A stretch of DNA of 64,000 bases from Dialister hominis (GCF_007164725.1 NZ_AP019697.1:1461501-1525500); one strand, 5' to 3'. Numbered from the stretch's first letter, positions 41,175 to 50,402 are shown. Made by a program: numbers and translations. Notes: generated from the sequence alone by a model not told the origin.

Positions 41175-43994
41175 CTTGTTTTCCTCCTTTGGGAATTCTA
41201 TTCCCTGATATTCATAATCCGCTTTGGAAATGACATCTTTCATCTCTTCCTCTACGGGTTGTGAGCTGTAAGTAATGGCCACACGCCCGGTCGTATGATC
41301 GGCACTGGCGCTTTCGATGAACGGCAGAGATTCGAGTGCTTTCTTCACATGCTTCTCGCAGTTTTCGCACATCATCCCGCCTACGAGGACTGTCGCCTTT
41401 CCTTCAGTGGAAGGTTCGTCTTTCAATGTATATCCTGCTTTGGAAATGGCATCTTCCATCGCTTTTCTGTCCGGCTCCCCGTCGGAGGTAATATCTACCG
41501 TGCCTTTCACATGATCGGCCTTTGCGCTTTCTATAAACGGCAGCGCTTCTAAAGCTTCCTTCACATGACGTTCACAGTTTTCGCACATCATGCCTTCGAC
41601 ATGGAGCACTTCCTTCTTGAGATTATCTTTGGAAGGAGCGCTTGCTGTTTTCGGTGCTTCTTTCTTAAAAACAGGAGCTTCCTTTACAGGAGCATTTCCC
41701 TTCGTAGCTTCCCCGCTCTCTTCCCCATCCTTCATCTTGAAGAAATTCAGACGGAGCGCGTTCATACAGACAGTGAAGCTTGAAAGGGACATGGCAGCCG
41801 CGCCCCACATCGGGCTCATGTGGATACCTGGGTAAAGGCCGGCTGCAACCGGAATCAGGATGACGTTGTAGGCAAATGCCCAGAACAGGTTTTCATAAAT
41901 ATTCTTCAGCGTCTTTCTGGAAAGGCGGATAGCTGCCGCCACATCCGTCAGGCGCGAATTGATAAGTACGATACCGGCAGAATCGATAGCTACATCCGTG
42001 CCTGCACCGATAGCTATGCCTGTATCAGCACGGGTCAGGGCCGGCGCATCATTGATGCCGTCGCCTACCATGGCAACCCTGCCGCGTTTCTGCAGCTCGC
42101 GGATGACTTCTTCCTTACCAGAAGGAAGGACGCCCGCAATGACGCGGTCAACGCCTGCCTTTTTGGCAATCGTTTTCGCTGTCTTTTCATTATCGCCGGT
42201 CACCATGACGGTTTCGATGCCCATATCATGGAGCATACGGATGGCTCTTGCAGAGTCTTCCTTGATCGCATCGGCGACAGCGATCATGCCGAGGAGTTTC
42301 TTTCCTTTTTCAAAGAAGAGAGGCGTCTTTCCTTCATCGGCAAGCGCTTCTGCCTTTTCTTTGAGACTGCCAAGGCTTACATAGGAGGAAATATAATCAA
42401 GGGATCCGCCGTGAACAGAAACGCCTTCATCGCTGGCAAGAAGCCCGCTTCCTGAAACGATGCGGAAGTTATCCATAGCATGTGCTTTAAGGTTTCTCTT
42501 CTCCCCTTCTTCGACGATGGCGCGGGCCAGAGGATGCTCGGATTTTCCTTCCAGAGAGTAAGCAGTCGTAAGGAGTTCTTCCTCGCTGACGCCTTCGGCC
42601 GGAACGATGTCCGTCACTTCAGGACGGCCGGTCGTAATCGTGCCTGTCTTATCCAGGGCAACAATCTTGACCTTGCCTGCGTTTTCAAGATCCTCGCTCG
42701 TCTTAAAAAGGATGCCGTTCTTGGCGCCCATGCCGTTTCCGACCATGATGGCAACCGGTGTTGCCAGGCCCAGTGCGCAGGGGCAGGAAATGACGAGTAC
42801 GCAGATTGCGTATTCAAGAGCAGTCGCCGTATCAGCACCGAGGAATTTCCAGATGATGAATACGACGATGGCAACCCCGATGACGGCTGGAACAAAGACA
42901 GCGGATACTTTATCTGCAATGCGCGCAATCGGCGCTTTCGTAGCAGCTGCATCGCTCACCATGTGGACGATCTGGGAGAATGTCGTATCTTCACCGACAC
43001 GCGTTGCTTTGACGCGGATGAAGCCTGTCGTATTGATTGTTGCGGTGCTGACAGTATCGCCTGCTCCCTTGTCGACAGGAACGGATTCGCCGGTCAGGGC
43101 AGATGCATCGACGGCCGTCTCGCCTTCTATGATTTTCCCGTCGACCGGAATGGATTCGCCCGGTTTGACGACGAAGATATCGCCAGGCTTGACCTCGCTG
43201 ATACCGACAGTCACGACCATGCCGTCCCGCTCGATATTCGCCGTCTCCGGCGCAAGTTTCATAAGCCCCTTCAAAGCATCGGTCGTACGTCCCTTGGAGA
43301 GCGATTCCAGAAGCTTTCCGACGGTAATCAGGGCCGGAATCATGGCCGCAGACTCAAAGTAAAGCTGCCCGCGGTAAAGCATATCAATCGATTCCCCCTG
43401 CATCGCAAAGTACGTCATCTTGTAGAGGACGGAGAGCGACCACAGGAAGGAAACGCCCGAGCCGAGAGCGACAAGCGCATCCATATTCGGTGCTCCCTGG
43501 AAGAGGGAACGGAAACCGGACGTGAAGAATGCACGGTTCACGAACATGACAATCAGCGCAAGAATCATCTGCGTGATGCCAAGCCCGATGTAATTTCCAT
43601 CCAGAAAGGACGGAACAGGAAATCCCAGCATATTGTGTCCCATGGAAAGGTACATGAGGACGGCCAGGAATACGAGCGAGAGGATAAGTCTCTTCTTCAG
43701 CTTCGGCGTCTCCCTGTCCTTCAGCGCTTCTTCCTCGGCTGCGAGCGATCCTGAAGTAGATCCTCTCTTGACCTCACTATCCATGGGTTTGGCCCCATAG
43801 CCTGCCGCTTCGACAGCAGCAACGACGGAATCAGCACTGGCCGATCCTTCGACAGACATGGAATTCATCAGAAGGGAGACCGTCACTTTATCGACGCCCG
43901 GCACTTTGCTGACGGCTTTTTCCACATGAGCCTGGCAGGCTGCACAGGTCATGCCCGTCACCATGTACTGGCATTTATTTTCTTTCTCACTCAC
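40962..43994 (-). CDS. copA: Copper-translocating P-type ATPase with one N-terminal and three C-terminal HMA domains
   Basis: Exports Cu(I). The 1,010-aa protein is longer than usual (700-850). It has HMA1 MVTGMTCAACQAH near residue 12, the TGES loop (ALTGESVPVD), the metal site SCPCALGLATP, DKTGTITTGRP, SEHPLARA and GDGINDAPAL. After the last membrane helix come three more HMA domains (MMCENCERH near 800, MMCENCEKH near 870, MMCNHCEAT near 949). GTG at 43994 is preferred, with AAGGGGTGA 5-6 bases upstream. It is transcribed with csoR. The last HMA has its own ribosome-binding site and is listed separately. Confidence 0.95.
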   Translation of the reverse strand: MSEKENKCQYMVTGMTCAACQAHVEKAVSKVPGVDKVTVSLLMNSMSVEGSASADSVVAAVEAAGYGAKPMDSEVKRGSTSGSLAAEEEALKDRETPKLKKRLILSLVFLAVLMYLSMGHNMLGFPVPSFLDGNYIGLGITQMILALIVMFVNRAFFTSGFRSLFQGAPNMDALVALGSGVSFLWSLSVLYKMTYFAMQGESIDMLYRGQLYFESAAMIPALITVGKLLESLSKGRTTDALKGLMKLAPETANIERDGMVVTVGISEVKPGDIFVVKPGESIPVDGKIIEGETAVDASALTGESVPVDKGAGDTVSTATINTTGFIRVKATRVGEDTTFSQIVHMVSDAAATKAPIARIADKVSAVFVPAVIGVAIVVFIIWKFLGADTATALEYAICVLVISCPCALGLATPVAIMVGNGMGAKNGILFKTSEDLENAGKVKIVALDKTGTITTGRPEVTDIVPAEGVSEEELLTTAYSLEGKSEHPLARAIVEEGEKRNLKAHAMDNFRIVSGSGLLASDEGVSVHGGSLDYISSYVSLGSLKEKAEALADEGKTPLFFEKGKKLLGMIAVADAIKEDSARAIRMLHDMGIETVMVTGDNEKTAKTIAKKAGVDRVIAGVLPSGKEEVIRELQKRGRVAMVGDGINDAPALTRADTGIAIGAGTDVAIDSAGIVLINSRLTDVAAAIRLSRKTLKNIYENLFWAFAYNVILIPVAAGLYPGIHMSPMWGAAAMSLSSFTVCMNALRLNFFKMKDGEESGEATKGNAPVKEAPVFKKEAPKTASAPSKDNLKKEVLHVEGMMCENCERHVKEALEALPFIESAKADHVKGTVDITSDGEPDRKAMEDAISKAGYTLKDEPSTEGKATVLVGGMMCENCEKHVKKALESLPFIESASADHTTGRVAITYSSQPVEEEMKDVISKADYEYQGIEFPKEENKMKETVKIEGMMCNHCEATVKKALEALDGVDSAEVSHEKGTAVLSVSKAVADADIQKAVEDKDYKFVGIEK

Positions 43995-44042
43995 TTGAAT
44001 CACCCCTTCATAGCGGCAAGGCCGCTGTATTTGGACCAGAAA

Positions 44043-44363
44043 TCACTTCATCAGTTTCTGCAGCATGGTGCAAAGTTCATCGACCTTGTCATCCTTGCCT
44101 TCCTTGATGTCTTCCGTCACGCAGCCGTGGATGTGGGCCGCGAGAAGAAGTTTGTTGAAACTGTTCAATGCATTGGAAACGGCGGAAACCTGCATCACAA
44201 TATCCGGGCAGTACGCGTCATTCTCGACCATCTTCTCAATGCCGCGGATCTGTCCCTCAATCGTGCGAAGCCTCTTCATCAGATTGCTTCTTTCTCTTTC
44301 CGTACGTTCCGTATGGCGGCAGCCTTCGCATGCCATTTCTTTATCTTCTGCCATTTGCATCAC
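44043..44363 (-). CDS. csoR: CsoR-family copper-sensing repressor
   Basis: A four-helix DUF156 repressor of about 106 aa that releases DNA on binding Cu(I). The Cu ligands fit the C-H-C pattern: Cys in AYCPDIVMQ, then His and Cys in AAHIHGCV. An extra CEGCRH near the N-terminus is unusual. The body reads RLRTIEGQIRGIEKMVE. It is upstream of copA in one transcript. A matching operator sits in its promoter. Confidence 0.93.
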   Translation of the reverse strand: MMQMAEDKEMACEGCRHTERTERERSNLMKRLRTIEGQIRGIEKMVENDAYCPDIVMQVSAVSNALNSFNKLLLAAHIHGCVTEDIKEGKDDKVDELCTMLQKLMK

Positions 44364-44397
44364 CGATCTTTCTGAAATCCTTACTTCTTACGGCTAT

Positions 44398-44426
44398 ATA
44401 CTACACCCCCCTGGGGTGTTAGTCAA
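44398..44426 (-). promoter_or_regulatory. csoR-copA promoter with CsoR operator in the spacer
   Basis: On the minus strand TTGACT (44421-44426), 17 bases and TAGTAT (44398-44403). The spacer is filled by a palindrome, ACACCCC-AGG-GGGGTGT at 44403-44419, typical of CsoR operators. A bound repressor would block polymerase. Confidence 0.82.
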
Positions 44427-44461
44427 TAGAAAAATTTAGAAATATGGACATTTGGCAATGC

Positions 44462-44499
44462 AAAAGAGCTGTGGAAATGCCGCCATTCCTACAGCCCTT
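44462..44499 (-). terminator. Terminator of surE
   Basis: AAGGGCTGTAGGAATGG and CATTTCCACAGCTCTTTTG pair on the minus strand around a short loop; the outer GGGCTGT arm again resembles the hairpin family of this window. Confidence 0.7.
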
Positions 44500-44520
44500 C
44501 TTGAATTCTTGTTTCGATTC

Positions 44521-45288
44521 TTATTTTTCTGTATCAGCGATTTCCTTGACTTCTGCCAGTCTATCTGTGTCTGTCATGTTCCATGTGAGCGCTGTCAGTG
44601 TCGGGTATCCCCTGTGGATCCAGAATACATCTGTATCCGGAACGGCATCAGGAAGCATCGTGCCGGAAAGCCAGAAGCCCAGATGGCCGGACGGATCCTT
44701 CATTTCACGGATCGCATTGTCATAGCGCTGGATGCCGAGCTTTGTAATTTTCAGATCCTTCCATCCGATATGTTCCTCTTCTTTCGGGATGTTGAGGGAA
44801 AGGATGCCCTTGTAGCTGGAGTCGACGAAATATTTCTTCACGACTTCGAAAGCAAAGTCTGCGGCCTTGGCCAGGTATTCCGGTTTCTTGACCGTTTCTG
44901 CGGAAAGCGCAATCGCAGGGATACCAAGGAAAATGCTTTCCATGGCGCCTGCGATGGTACCGCTGTAAAGGCAGTCGCTGCCGTTATTGAGTCCGTTGTT
45001 CATGCCGGAAACGATGAGATCCGGCTTGTCATTACGGAGCCAGTGTTCCAGCCCCAGCTTGCAGCAGTCTGCTGTCGTGCCGTTGCAGGACAATACCGTA
45101 ATATTTTCTCCATAGCTTTCCTTCTTCCACATGCGCAGGTACGTCTGGAGAGAAAGGGAACTGGAGCAGGAGCTTCTCCCGCGGTTCGGTGCAATGACCG
45201 TCACCCTGCCCAGCCTGGCAAGTCTCTTTGCCATTTCAATAATACCGGGAGATTCAAAGCCGTCGTCATTTGTCATGAATATATGCAT
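44521..45288 (-). CDS. surE: 5'-nucleotidase SurE
   Basis: A nucleoside-monophosphate phosphatase of 255 aa. It begins MHIFMTNDDGFESPGI with the metal-binding DD, has VIAPNRGRSSCSSSL and VSGMNNGLNNGSDCLYSGTI (the Asn/Gly site), all SurE hallmarks. The start follows AGGTGGACT. Confidence 0.93.
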   Translation of the reverse strand: MHIFMTNDDGFESPGIIEMAKRLARLGRVTVIAPNRGRSSCSSSLSLQTYLRMWKKESYGENITVLSCNGTTADCCKLGLEHWLRNDKPDLIVSGMNNGLNNGSDCLYSGTIAGAMESIFLGIPAIALSAETVKKPEYLAKAADFAFEVVKKYFVDSSYKGILSLNIPKEEEHIGWKDLKITKLGIQRYDNAIREMKDPSGHLGFWLSGTMLPDAVPDTDVFWIHRGYPTLTALTWNMTDTDRLAEVKEIADTEK

Positions 45289-45450
45289 AGTCCACCTGTC
45301 ACTTCTAAAAAAAGCCTCAAAGGCTGTACTTTGTTTCGTATCTATTTTAACAAAAACATGGAAAAGATTCTATACAATTTCGGTCAAGAGTTGATAGAAG
45401 CATGTAAAAAGAGCCGACCAAATGAATGAATCACTTGACCGGCCCTGCCA

Positions 45451-46710
45451 TTACTGCCCTATTTCTTTCTTTCGTGTCAGACTTGCCTGTTCAAAATGCA
45501 TGCTTCTGGTATGAATGGTATGAACCCATCCTTTTTTATGTCTGTCCTTCCATCCAAGGAGTGTGACAGGAATCCAGGAGTACATGAAGATCGGGTAGAT
45601 CAGCCAGTAAAGATAAATCTTAGGCGGAACTTCGATCTGCAGAAGAACGATGAGTGGGACGATGGACTGAATGAATCCGATGACGGCCCAGAACTGCTTC
45701 GGCACGAGCACATCGTTGTAGAGGATGACTGTGAAGCAGGGATAGAACATATTGATATATGTCATCACCAGGTAGAACGTGGAGAGGACGAGGAAATAGT
45801 TCTGCAAAAGCTGCATGATGCCATCTAAGATGACGATGCTGTGTCTCTTGATGCCTTCTTTGAAAAGGATCGGGATGTAACGCTCGGAGCAGTCGAACTG
45901 GCCCTGCGCCCATCTCTTTCTCTGACGGCAGGATGCCATGAATCCGAGCGGCTTTTCATCATAGATGATAGCGTCATGGACCCAGCAGGTGCGGATGCCG
46001 TGAGAGAGGCACTTCATGGAGAATTCCATGTCTTCTGTCAGGCAGTCGCAGCCCCAGCCGTATTTCTTGACGATGTCGGCGGAAATGCACATGCCTGTGC
46101 CGCCAAGGCAGGAGGACAGTCCCATATTGTACTTGCCCAGATGCCAGAGGTGGTTGATCGTCCAGAAGGCAATGGCAAATGTGCCGGATACCCATGTATC
46201 TGTCGGATTTTTGGCAGACAGGTATCCCTGAAGGACTTTCTGGCCTTTGAGAAGACGGTTGTTCATGACGGCAAGGAAATCCAGGTGAACAAGGTTATCC
46301 GAATCGAAGACGCAGAACGCATCGTAATTCTTATTCAATGCGAAGATCTTCGGGAATACCCAGTCCATGGCATAGCCTTTGCCGACGAGTTCCTTATTGG
46401 TTCTTTCAAAGACGAAAGCTCCGTGCTCGCGGGCGATGTCTGCCGTATTGTCCGTGCAGTTGTCCGCGATGACGTAGACGTCATAGAGTTCCTTCGGGTA
46501 CTTCAGGAGCTTCAGGTTTTCCAGAAGGTCCGACAGTACGGCCGATTCATTGTGCGCTGGTATGACGATCGCAAATTTGCTGGCGGGATCCGCCAGATTT
46601 CTTTCTTTTCGATGCCACATGCCGAATACAGCGATGACCGTGTAGTAAATCGTGAAGAAGGCCACGATCAGCTGTATAGGGAACATGATTATATCGAGGT
46701 AATGGTTCAT
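45451..46710 (-). CDS. Membrane glycosyltransferase, family 2
   Basis: A processive-type GT2 of 419 aa. It has one N-terminal membrane helix, the GT-A fold with VIPAHNESAVLSDLLENL, CVFDSDNLV (DxD), LTEDMEFS (TED base), CRQRKRWAQGQ (the QxxRW motif), then three to four C-terminal membrane helices. QxxRW enzymes synthesise or export polysaccharides, or glycosylate lipids. Its start overlaps the pssA stop by four bases, which puts it at the end of the guaB operon and hints at a lipid acceptor (inference). Confidence 0.9.
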   Translation of the reverse strand: MNHYLDIIMFPIQLIVAFFTIYYTVIAVFGMWHRKERNLADPASKFAIVIPAHNESAVLSDLLENLKLLKYPKELYDVYVIADNCTDNTADIAREHGAFVFERTNKELVGKGYAMDWVFPKIFALNKNYDAFCVFDSDNLVHLDFLAVMNNRLLKGQKVLQGYLSAKNPTDTWVSGTFAIAFWTINHLWHLGKYNMGLSSCLGGTGMCISADIVKKYGWGCDCLTEDMEFSMKCLSHGIRTCWVHDAIIYDEKPLGFMASCRQRKRWAQGQFDCSERYIPILFKEGIKRHSIVILDGIMQLLQNYFLVLSTFYLVMTYINMFYPCFTVILYNDVLVPKQFWAVIGFIQSIVPLIVLLQIEVPPKIYLYWLIYPIFMYSWIPVTLLGWKDRHKKGWVHTIHTRSMHFEQASLTRKKEIGQ

Positions 46711-47453
46711 TGTACGTTTCCTTCAGCGTCTCCGTTTTGAGCCTGCGCCCTGCGTTTCATTCTCAGACGGCGCTGTTTTCTCTTAGCCTTGCGACGGTTG
46801 AGGTATGTATTGACAATACCGAAAATAATGTAAGCTGCGCAGAGAACGGCTGCCCATGCAGGCCAGTAAATAATCGTGCAGATCAAGAAGAATGCCAGGC
46901 ATCCAAGAAGAGCCGGCAGGTGAAGCTGATCGGCGCTTGCGCCTTTGTTGTCCGGATAGTGGATTTCGCTGACCATCAGGAATGCGAGTGCGAGGACGCA
47001 GAGCATGGCGAGCCAGTTCCAGATCTTGATGCCGGAAAGGACATAAGCAGCCACGATGACGCCTGTCGTCGGACATGGCAGTCCTTCGAAGTAGCCGTGT
47101 ACAGCGCTGACCTTCACATTGAAGCGTGCCAGGCGGAAAGCGCAGAATGTGCCGAGAAGCGCACAAGGAATGAATCCCAGAGCTCCCAGATCTTTCAGCT
47201 GGTATGCATACATCAGTGTTCCTGCGGCAATGCCGAAGGAAATATCATCGGACAGGGAATCGAGCTCAACGCCCATCGGTCCTGCCGTATGCAGAGCGCG
47301 GGCTACGCGCCCGTCCAAAGCATCTGCCACCATGGCAATCAGTATGAATACAGCTGCCAGCTGGTAATGTCCTGATACGGACATCATAATGGACAATCCG
47401 CCGAACAGCGCATTCGTTGCTGTCACGGCATTGGCAATCCAAGATTTATTCAC
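46707..47453 (-). CDS. pssA: CDP-diacylglycerol--serine O-phosphatidyltransferase
   Basis: Makes phosphatidylserine. The 248-aa membrane protein carries the CDP-alcohol phosphotransferase motif exactly, DALDGRVARALHTAGPMGVE followed by LDSLSD, near residues 43-68, and several membrane helices. The tail is a Lys/Arg cluster (RRKAKRKQRRLRMKRRA). It starts with GTG immediately after the psd stop, with GGGAGG inside psd. It supplies the substrate for Psd next door. Confidence 0.95.
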   Translation of the reverse strand: MNKSWIANAVTATNALFGGLSIMMSVSGHYQLAAVFILIAMVADALDGRVARALHTAGPMGVELDSLSDDISFGIAAGTLMYAYQLKDLGALGFIPCALLGTFCAFRLARFNVKVSAVHGYFEGLPCPTTGVIVAAYVLSGIKIWNWLAMLCVLALAFLMVSEIHYPDNKGASADQLHLPALLGCLAFFLICTIIYWPAWAAVLCAAYIIFGIVNTYLNRRKAKRKQRRLRMKRRAQAQNGDAEGNVQ

Positions 47454-48101
47454 TTATTTCAGCCTCCCTACTACTGTCAGTCCGCCCTTGACTTTGTCTC
47501 CCTTTTTCACACAGATCTCACACTCTCCCGGTATGTATAATTCTGTGCATGAGCCGAACTTGATCATCCCGTACAATTCTCCTTTTTTCAGGGTATCGCC
47601 CAGGTTCTTCCAGGTAACGACCCTGCGGGCAAGGATACCCGCGATCAGAATGACCAGGATGGAGCGGTCGCGTCCTTCTATGCCGATCGCGCCTCTCTCG
47701 TTTTCAAAGCCGACTCCGTCCTTATAGGCAGGAATGAAGCGGCCCTGAACATACGACTGGTACTTGATTTCCCCTGCCATCGGCGAGCGGTTGCAGTGCA
47801 CGTCGAAGATTGAGAGGAAAATCGTGATCTTATGGCATTTTTCTCCCAGGTATGTGTACTCATAGACATCATCAGACACGTCGACGACGGTACCGTCGGC
47901 CGGAGAAACGAGCACATCGTCTCCGGGCGGGATTTTCCCGTTGCGCGGCGGGCATCTGAAGAAATAGGTGAAATACACTGAGATCACGAGGGGGATCACC
48001 GCCAGGTAATACCATTTCATCCAGAAGAAGAAGCAGGCCAGAGCCATCGTCGCCAGGATGAACGGAAACCCCTCAGGCAAAATGAGTGGTTTTTTAAGCA
48101 T
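47454..48101 (-). CDS. psd: Phosphatidylserine decarboxylase
   Basis: Makes phosphatidylethanolamine. The 215-aa proenzyme is the short (archaeal-type) form. Self-cleavage would occur in MIKFGSCTELYIP between Gly and Ser, giving a pyruvoyl group. Two N-terminal membrane helices and a FLSIFDVHCNRSPM segment are usual. The ATG at 48101 overlaps the upstream stop by one base, with AAGGGAGAAAATA before it. Confidence 0.94.
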   Translation of the reverse strand: MLKKPLILPEGFPFILATMALACFFFWMKWYYLAVIPLVISVYFTYFFRCPPRNGKIPPGDDVLVSPADGTVVDVSDDVYEYTYLGEKCHKITIFLSIFDVHCNRSPMAGEIKYQSYVQGRFIPAYKDGVGFENERGAIGIEGRDRSILVILIAGILARRVVTWKNLGDTLKKGELYGMIKFGSCTELYIPGECEICVKKGDKVKGGLTVVGRLK

Positions 48102-48853
48102 TATTTTCTCCCTTGTTCCTTTTTCCATTTTTTGACAGCTCTCATGAATTTAGGAAGAGCCGTCATTCTTCCGATCCGGCTGGGCTGCAGATACAAGCGG
48201 TAAGCCCATTCCAGCCGGTGGTTTCGCATCCACATCGGTGCGCGCGGCAGTGTGCCGCTCATGACATCGAAGACGCCGCCGATGCCCATGGAGACCGGTA
48301 CGCCCAGTTCATCCATGTGATCGCGGATCCATTTCTCCTGCTTTGGCACGCCCAGACCGGCCAGAAGGAGTTTGGCTCCGCTTTTCTTGATGTCTTTTAT
48401 AATCTTTTTCTCTTCTTCGCTATCGAAGTAGCCTTCATGGCATCCTGCGAGCTTGAAGGGAACGTGAAGTTCCATGAAACGGGCTGCGGCTCTCTGGGCA
48501 ATGCCCGGCGCGCCTCCCAGGAAATATACCGGCCACTCTTTTTCCGAGGCAATCTTCAGAAGTTCTTCAGCAAGGTCTGCGCCCGCCACCCTTTCCGGGA
48601 ACGGCGTGCCAAGCTTTTCGCCTGCCCAGAGCACCCCGGCTCCGTCCGGAACGACCAGGTCGCACGTATTCAGGATTTCCTTAAGCTCGGGATCCTTCTG
48701 CGCAATCATGATCATTTCCGCATTCGCCGTAGCAATCATGCGGGGCTTTCCTTCAAGAACAGCTTCCTTTGCCCACTCGAGAGCGTCCTCCATGGTGACC
48801 GCATGCACGCGGACATCCATGACAATCTGCTGCTTTTTACTGATATCTGTCAT
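48101..48853 (-). CDS. WecG/TagA/CpsF-family glycosyltransferase
   Basis: A 250-aa GT26 enzyme that adds a sugar to a lipid-linked acceptor (N-acetylmannosaminyl transfer in teichoic-acid or enterobacterial-antigen synthesis). It shows IATANAEMIMIAQKDPELKE, VVPDGAGVLWAGEKLG and the YFLGGAPGIAQRAA segment of the family. The final tail is basic. It overlaps guaB by four bases upstream and psd by one base downstream. The true acceptor is unknown. Confidence 0.93.
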   Translation of the reverse strand: MTDISKKQQIVMDVRVHAVTMEDALEWAKEAVLEGKPRMIATANAEMIMIAQKDPELKEILNTCDLVVPDGAGVLWAGEKLGTPFPERVAGADLAEELLKIASEKEWPVYFLGGAPGIAQRAAARFMELHVPFKLAGCHEGYFDSEEEKKIIKDIKKSGAKLLLAGLGVPKQEKWIRDHMDELGVPVSMGIGGVFDVMSGTLPRAPMWMRNHRLEWAYRLYLQPSRIGRMTALPKFMRAVKKWKKEQGRK

Positions 48854-50307
48854 TTGGCACTGTAGTTAGGCGCTTCTTTGGTGATCATCACATCATGCGG
48901 ATGGCTTTCATCAAGGCTTGCGCTCGTAATCTGAATAAACTGCGCCTCTTCCCTCATAGCTGCGATGTCTTTGGCGCCGCAGTAGCTCATGGCTGCCTTG
49001 AGGCCGCCAGAGAGCTGGAAGAGCACGTCTGAAACATGACCCTTGTAAGGAACTCTTCCCTCAATGCCTTCGGGAGCTGTCTTTTCAAGGACGCCGCCGA
49101 AGAAACGGCCGCTGCCTGCTGCCCTGAAGGCGCCGGCAGAATCCATGCCGCGGTAGAGTTTATAATTTCTTCCCTGGAAAATCACCATCTCGCCGGGGCA
49201 TTCATCTGTCCCTGCCAGAAGGTTTCCAAGCATGACGCAGGAAGCACCGGCTCCGATTGCCTTGGCAATATCGCCGGAATAACGCATGCCGCCGTCGGCA
49301 ATGACGGGGATGCCCGCTTCTTCGCAGGCTCTTGCGCAGTCATAAATAGCTGTCACCTGCGGAACGCCTACGCCTGCAATGACGCTCGTCGTTCCCACCG
49401 ATCCCGGTCCTACTCCGACCTTCACATCCGAAGCGCCGGCTTCAATGAGAGCCTTTGCCGCATCATAGGTCGCAGCATTTCCTGCAACGATTTCTGCATC
49501 AGGAGCGGATTTCCTGAGATTTCTTACGATTTCAAGCGTCCTCTTAGCGCCTCCGTGGAGAGCTTCCACGAAGAGCACGTCAGCGCCTGCTTTAAGGAGT
49601 GCTCTTCCGCGTTCTTCTGCATCATCGGAAGATCCGGTCGATGCACCGACGAGAAGGCGTCCTTCCTTATCCTTCACTGCATTCGGGTATTTCTTTGTCT
49701 TTTCGATATCACCGATTGTGATCAAACCCTTCAGGTAACCCTTGCTGTCAACGAGAGGCAGCTTTTCAATGCGGTGTGCCTGCAGGATCTTCTTCGCATC
49801 ACGAAGCGATGTATGTTCCGGAGCCGTTACAAGGCCTTCCGAAGTCATGACTTCGCTGATCGGTTTTGAAAGATTTGTCTCGAAACGCATATCACGGATC
49901 GTGATGATGCCTACGAGCTTTCCGTCTTCCGTAATCGGAACGCCGGAAATATGGTACTTGTTCATGAGATCATCTGCATCAGACAGCATATCATCGGGGG
50001 AGAGGCAGACCGGATCCACGACGACGCCGTGTTCGGACCGCTTCACCAGCTGGACTTCGCGGCATTCCTCGCCGATGCTCATGTTGCTGTGAATGACGCC
50101 TAAGCCGCCTTCACGAGCCATGGCAACGGCCATTGCCGTCTCAGTCACTGTATCCATGCCTGCGCTGATGACCGGAATATTGAGAGAAATATTCTTTGTC
50201 AGACGGGTCGTCACATCGACCTGTCCGGGGAGCACTTCGGAATATGCAGGGACCAGCAGTACATCACTGAAGGTCAGTCCCTTCCTGCCAAACTTGTCTG
50301 CTCTCAT
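48850..50307 (-). CDS. guaB: IMP dehydrogenase with Gly at the catalytic Cys position
   Basis: The family oxidises IMP to XMP. The 485-aa protein has [16 protein letters not shown] at the N-terminus, two CBS domains (about 90-205, e.g. [20 protein letters not shown]), [20 protein letters not shown], and the C-terminal [20 protein letters not shown]. The loop that normally reads GPGSICTTR reads GPGSVGTTS; the GGA codon at 49393-49395 encodes residue 305, matching E. coli Cys305. The flap is AGSGRFFGG. The start at 50307 follows GGAGGCTGTG. It may be inactive, altered in chemistry or regulatory. Confidence 0.9.
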   Translation of the reverse strand: MRADKFGRKGLTFSDVLLVPAYSEVLPGQVDVTTRLTKNISLNIPVISAGMDTVTETAMAVAMAREGGLGVIHSNMSIGEECREVQLVKRSEHGVVVDPVCLSPDDMLSDADDLMNKYHISGVPITEDGKLVGIITIRDMRFETNLSKPISEVMTSEGLVTAPEHTSLRDAKKILQAHRIEKLPLVDSKGYLKGLITIGDIEKTKKYPNAVKDKEGRLLVGASTGSSDDAEERGRALLKAGADVLFVEALHGGAKRTLEIVRNLRKSAPDAEIVAGNAATYDAAKALIEAGASDVKVGVGPGSVGTTSVIAGVGVPQVTAIYDCARACEEAGIPVIADGGMRYSGDIAKAIGAGASCVMLGNLLAGTDECPGEMVIFQGRNYKLYRGMDSAGAFRAAGSGRFFGGVLEKTAPEGIEGRVPYKGHVSDVLFQLSGGLKAAMSYCGAKDIAAMREEAQFIQITSASLDESHPHDVMITKEAPNYSAK

Positions 50308-50372
50308 CACAGCCTCCATTCCGGAAACAAAGTTTCCAATGTTGCCATTCCTAATTATCTGTCAATTTAATT

Positions 50373-50402
50373 ATTATAGCATAATGCAAGTATACTTGTC
50401 AT
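50373..50402 (-). promoter_or_regulatory. Promoter of the guaB-tagA-psd-pssA-GT2 operon
   Basis: ATGACA (50397-50402), 18 bases and TATAAT (50373-50378) with TGC before it (extended -10). The remaining gap to recG (50403-50611) holds no gene that I can see. Confidence 0.72.
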
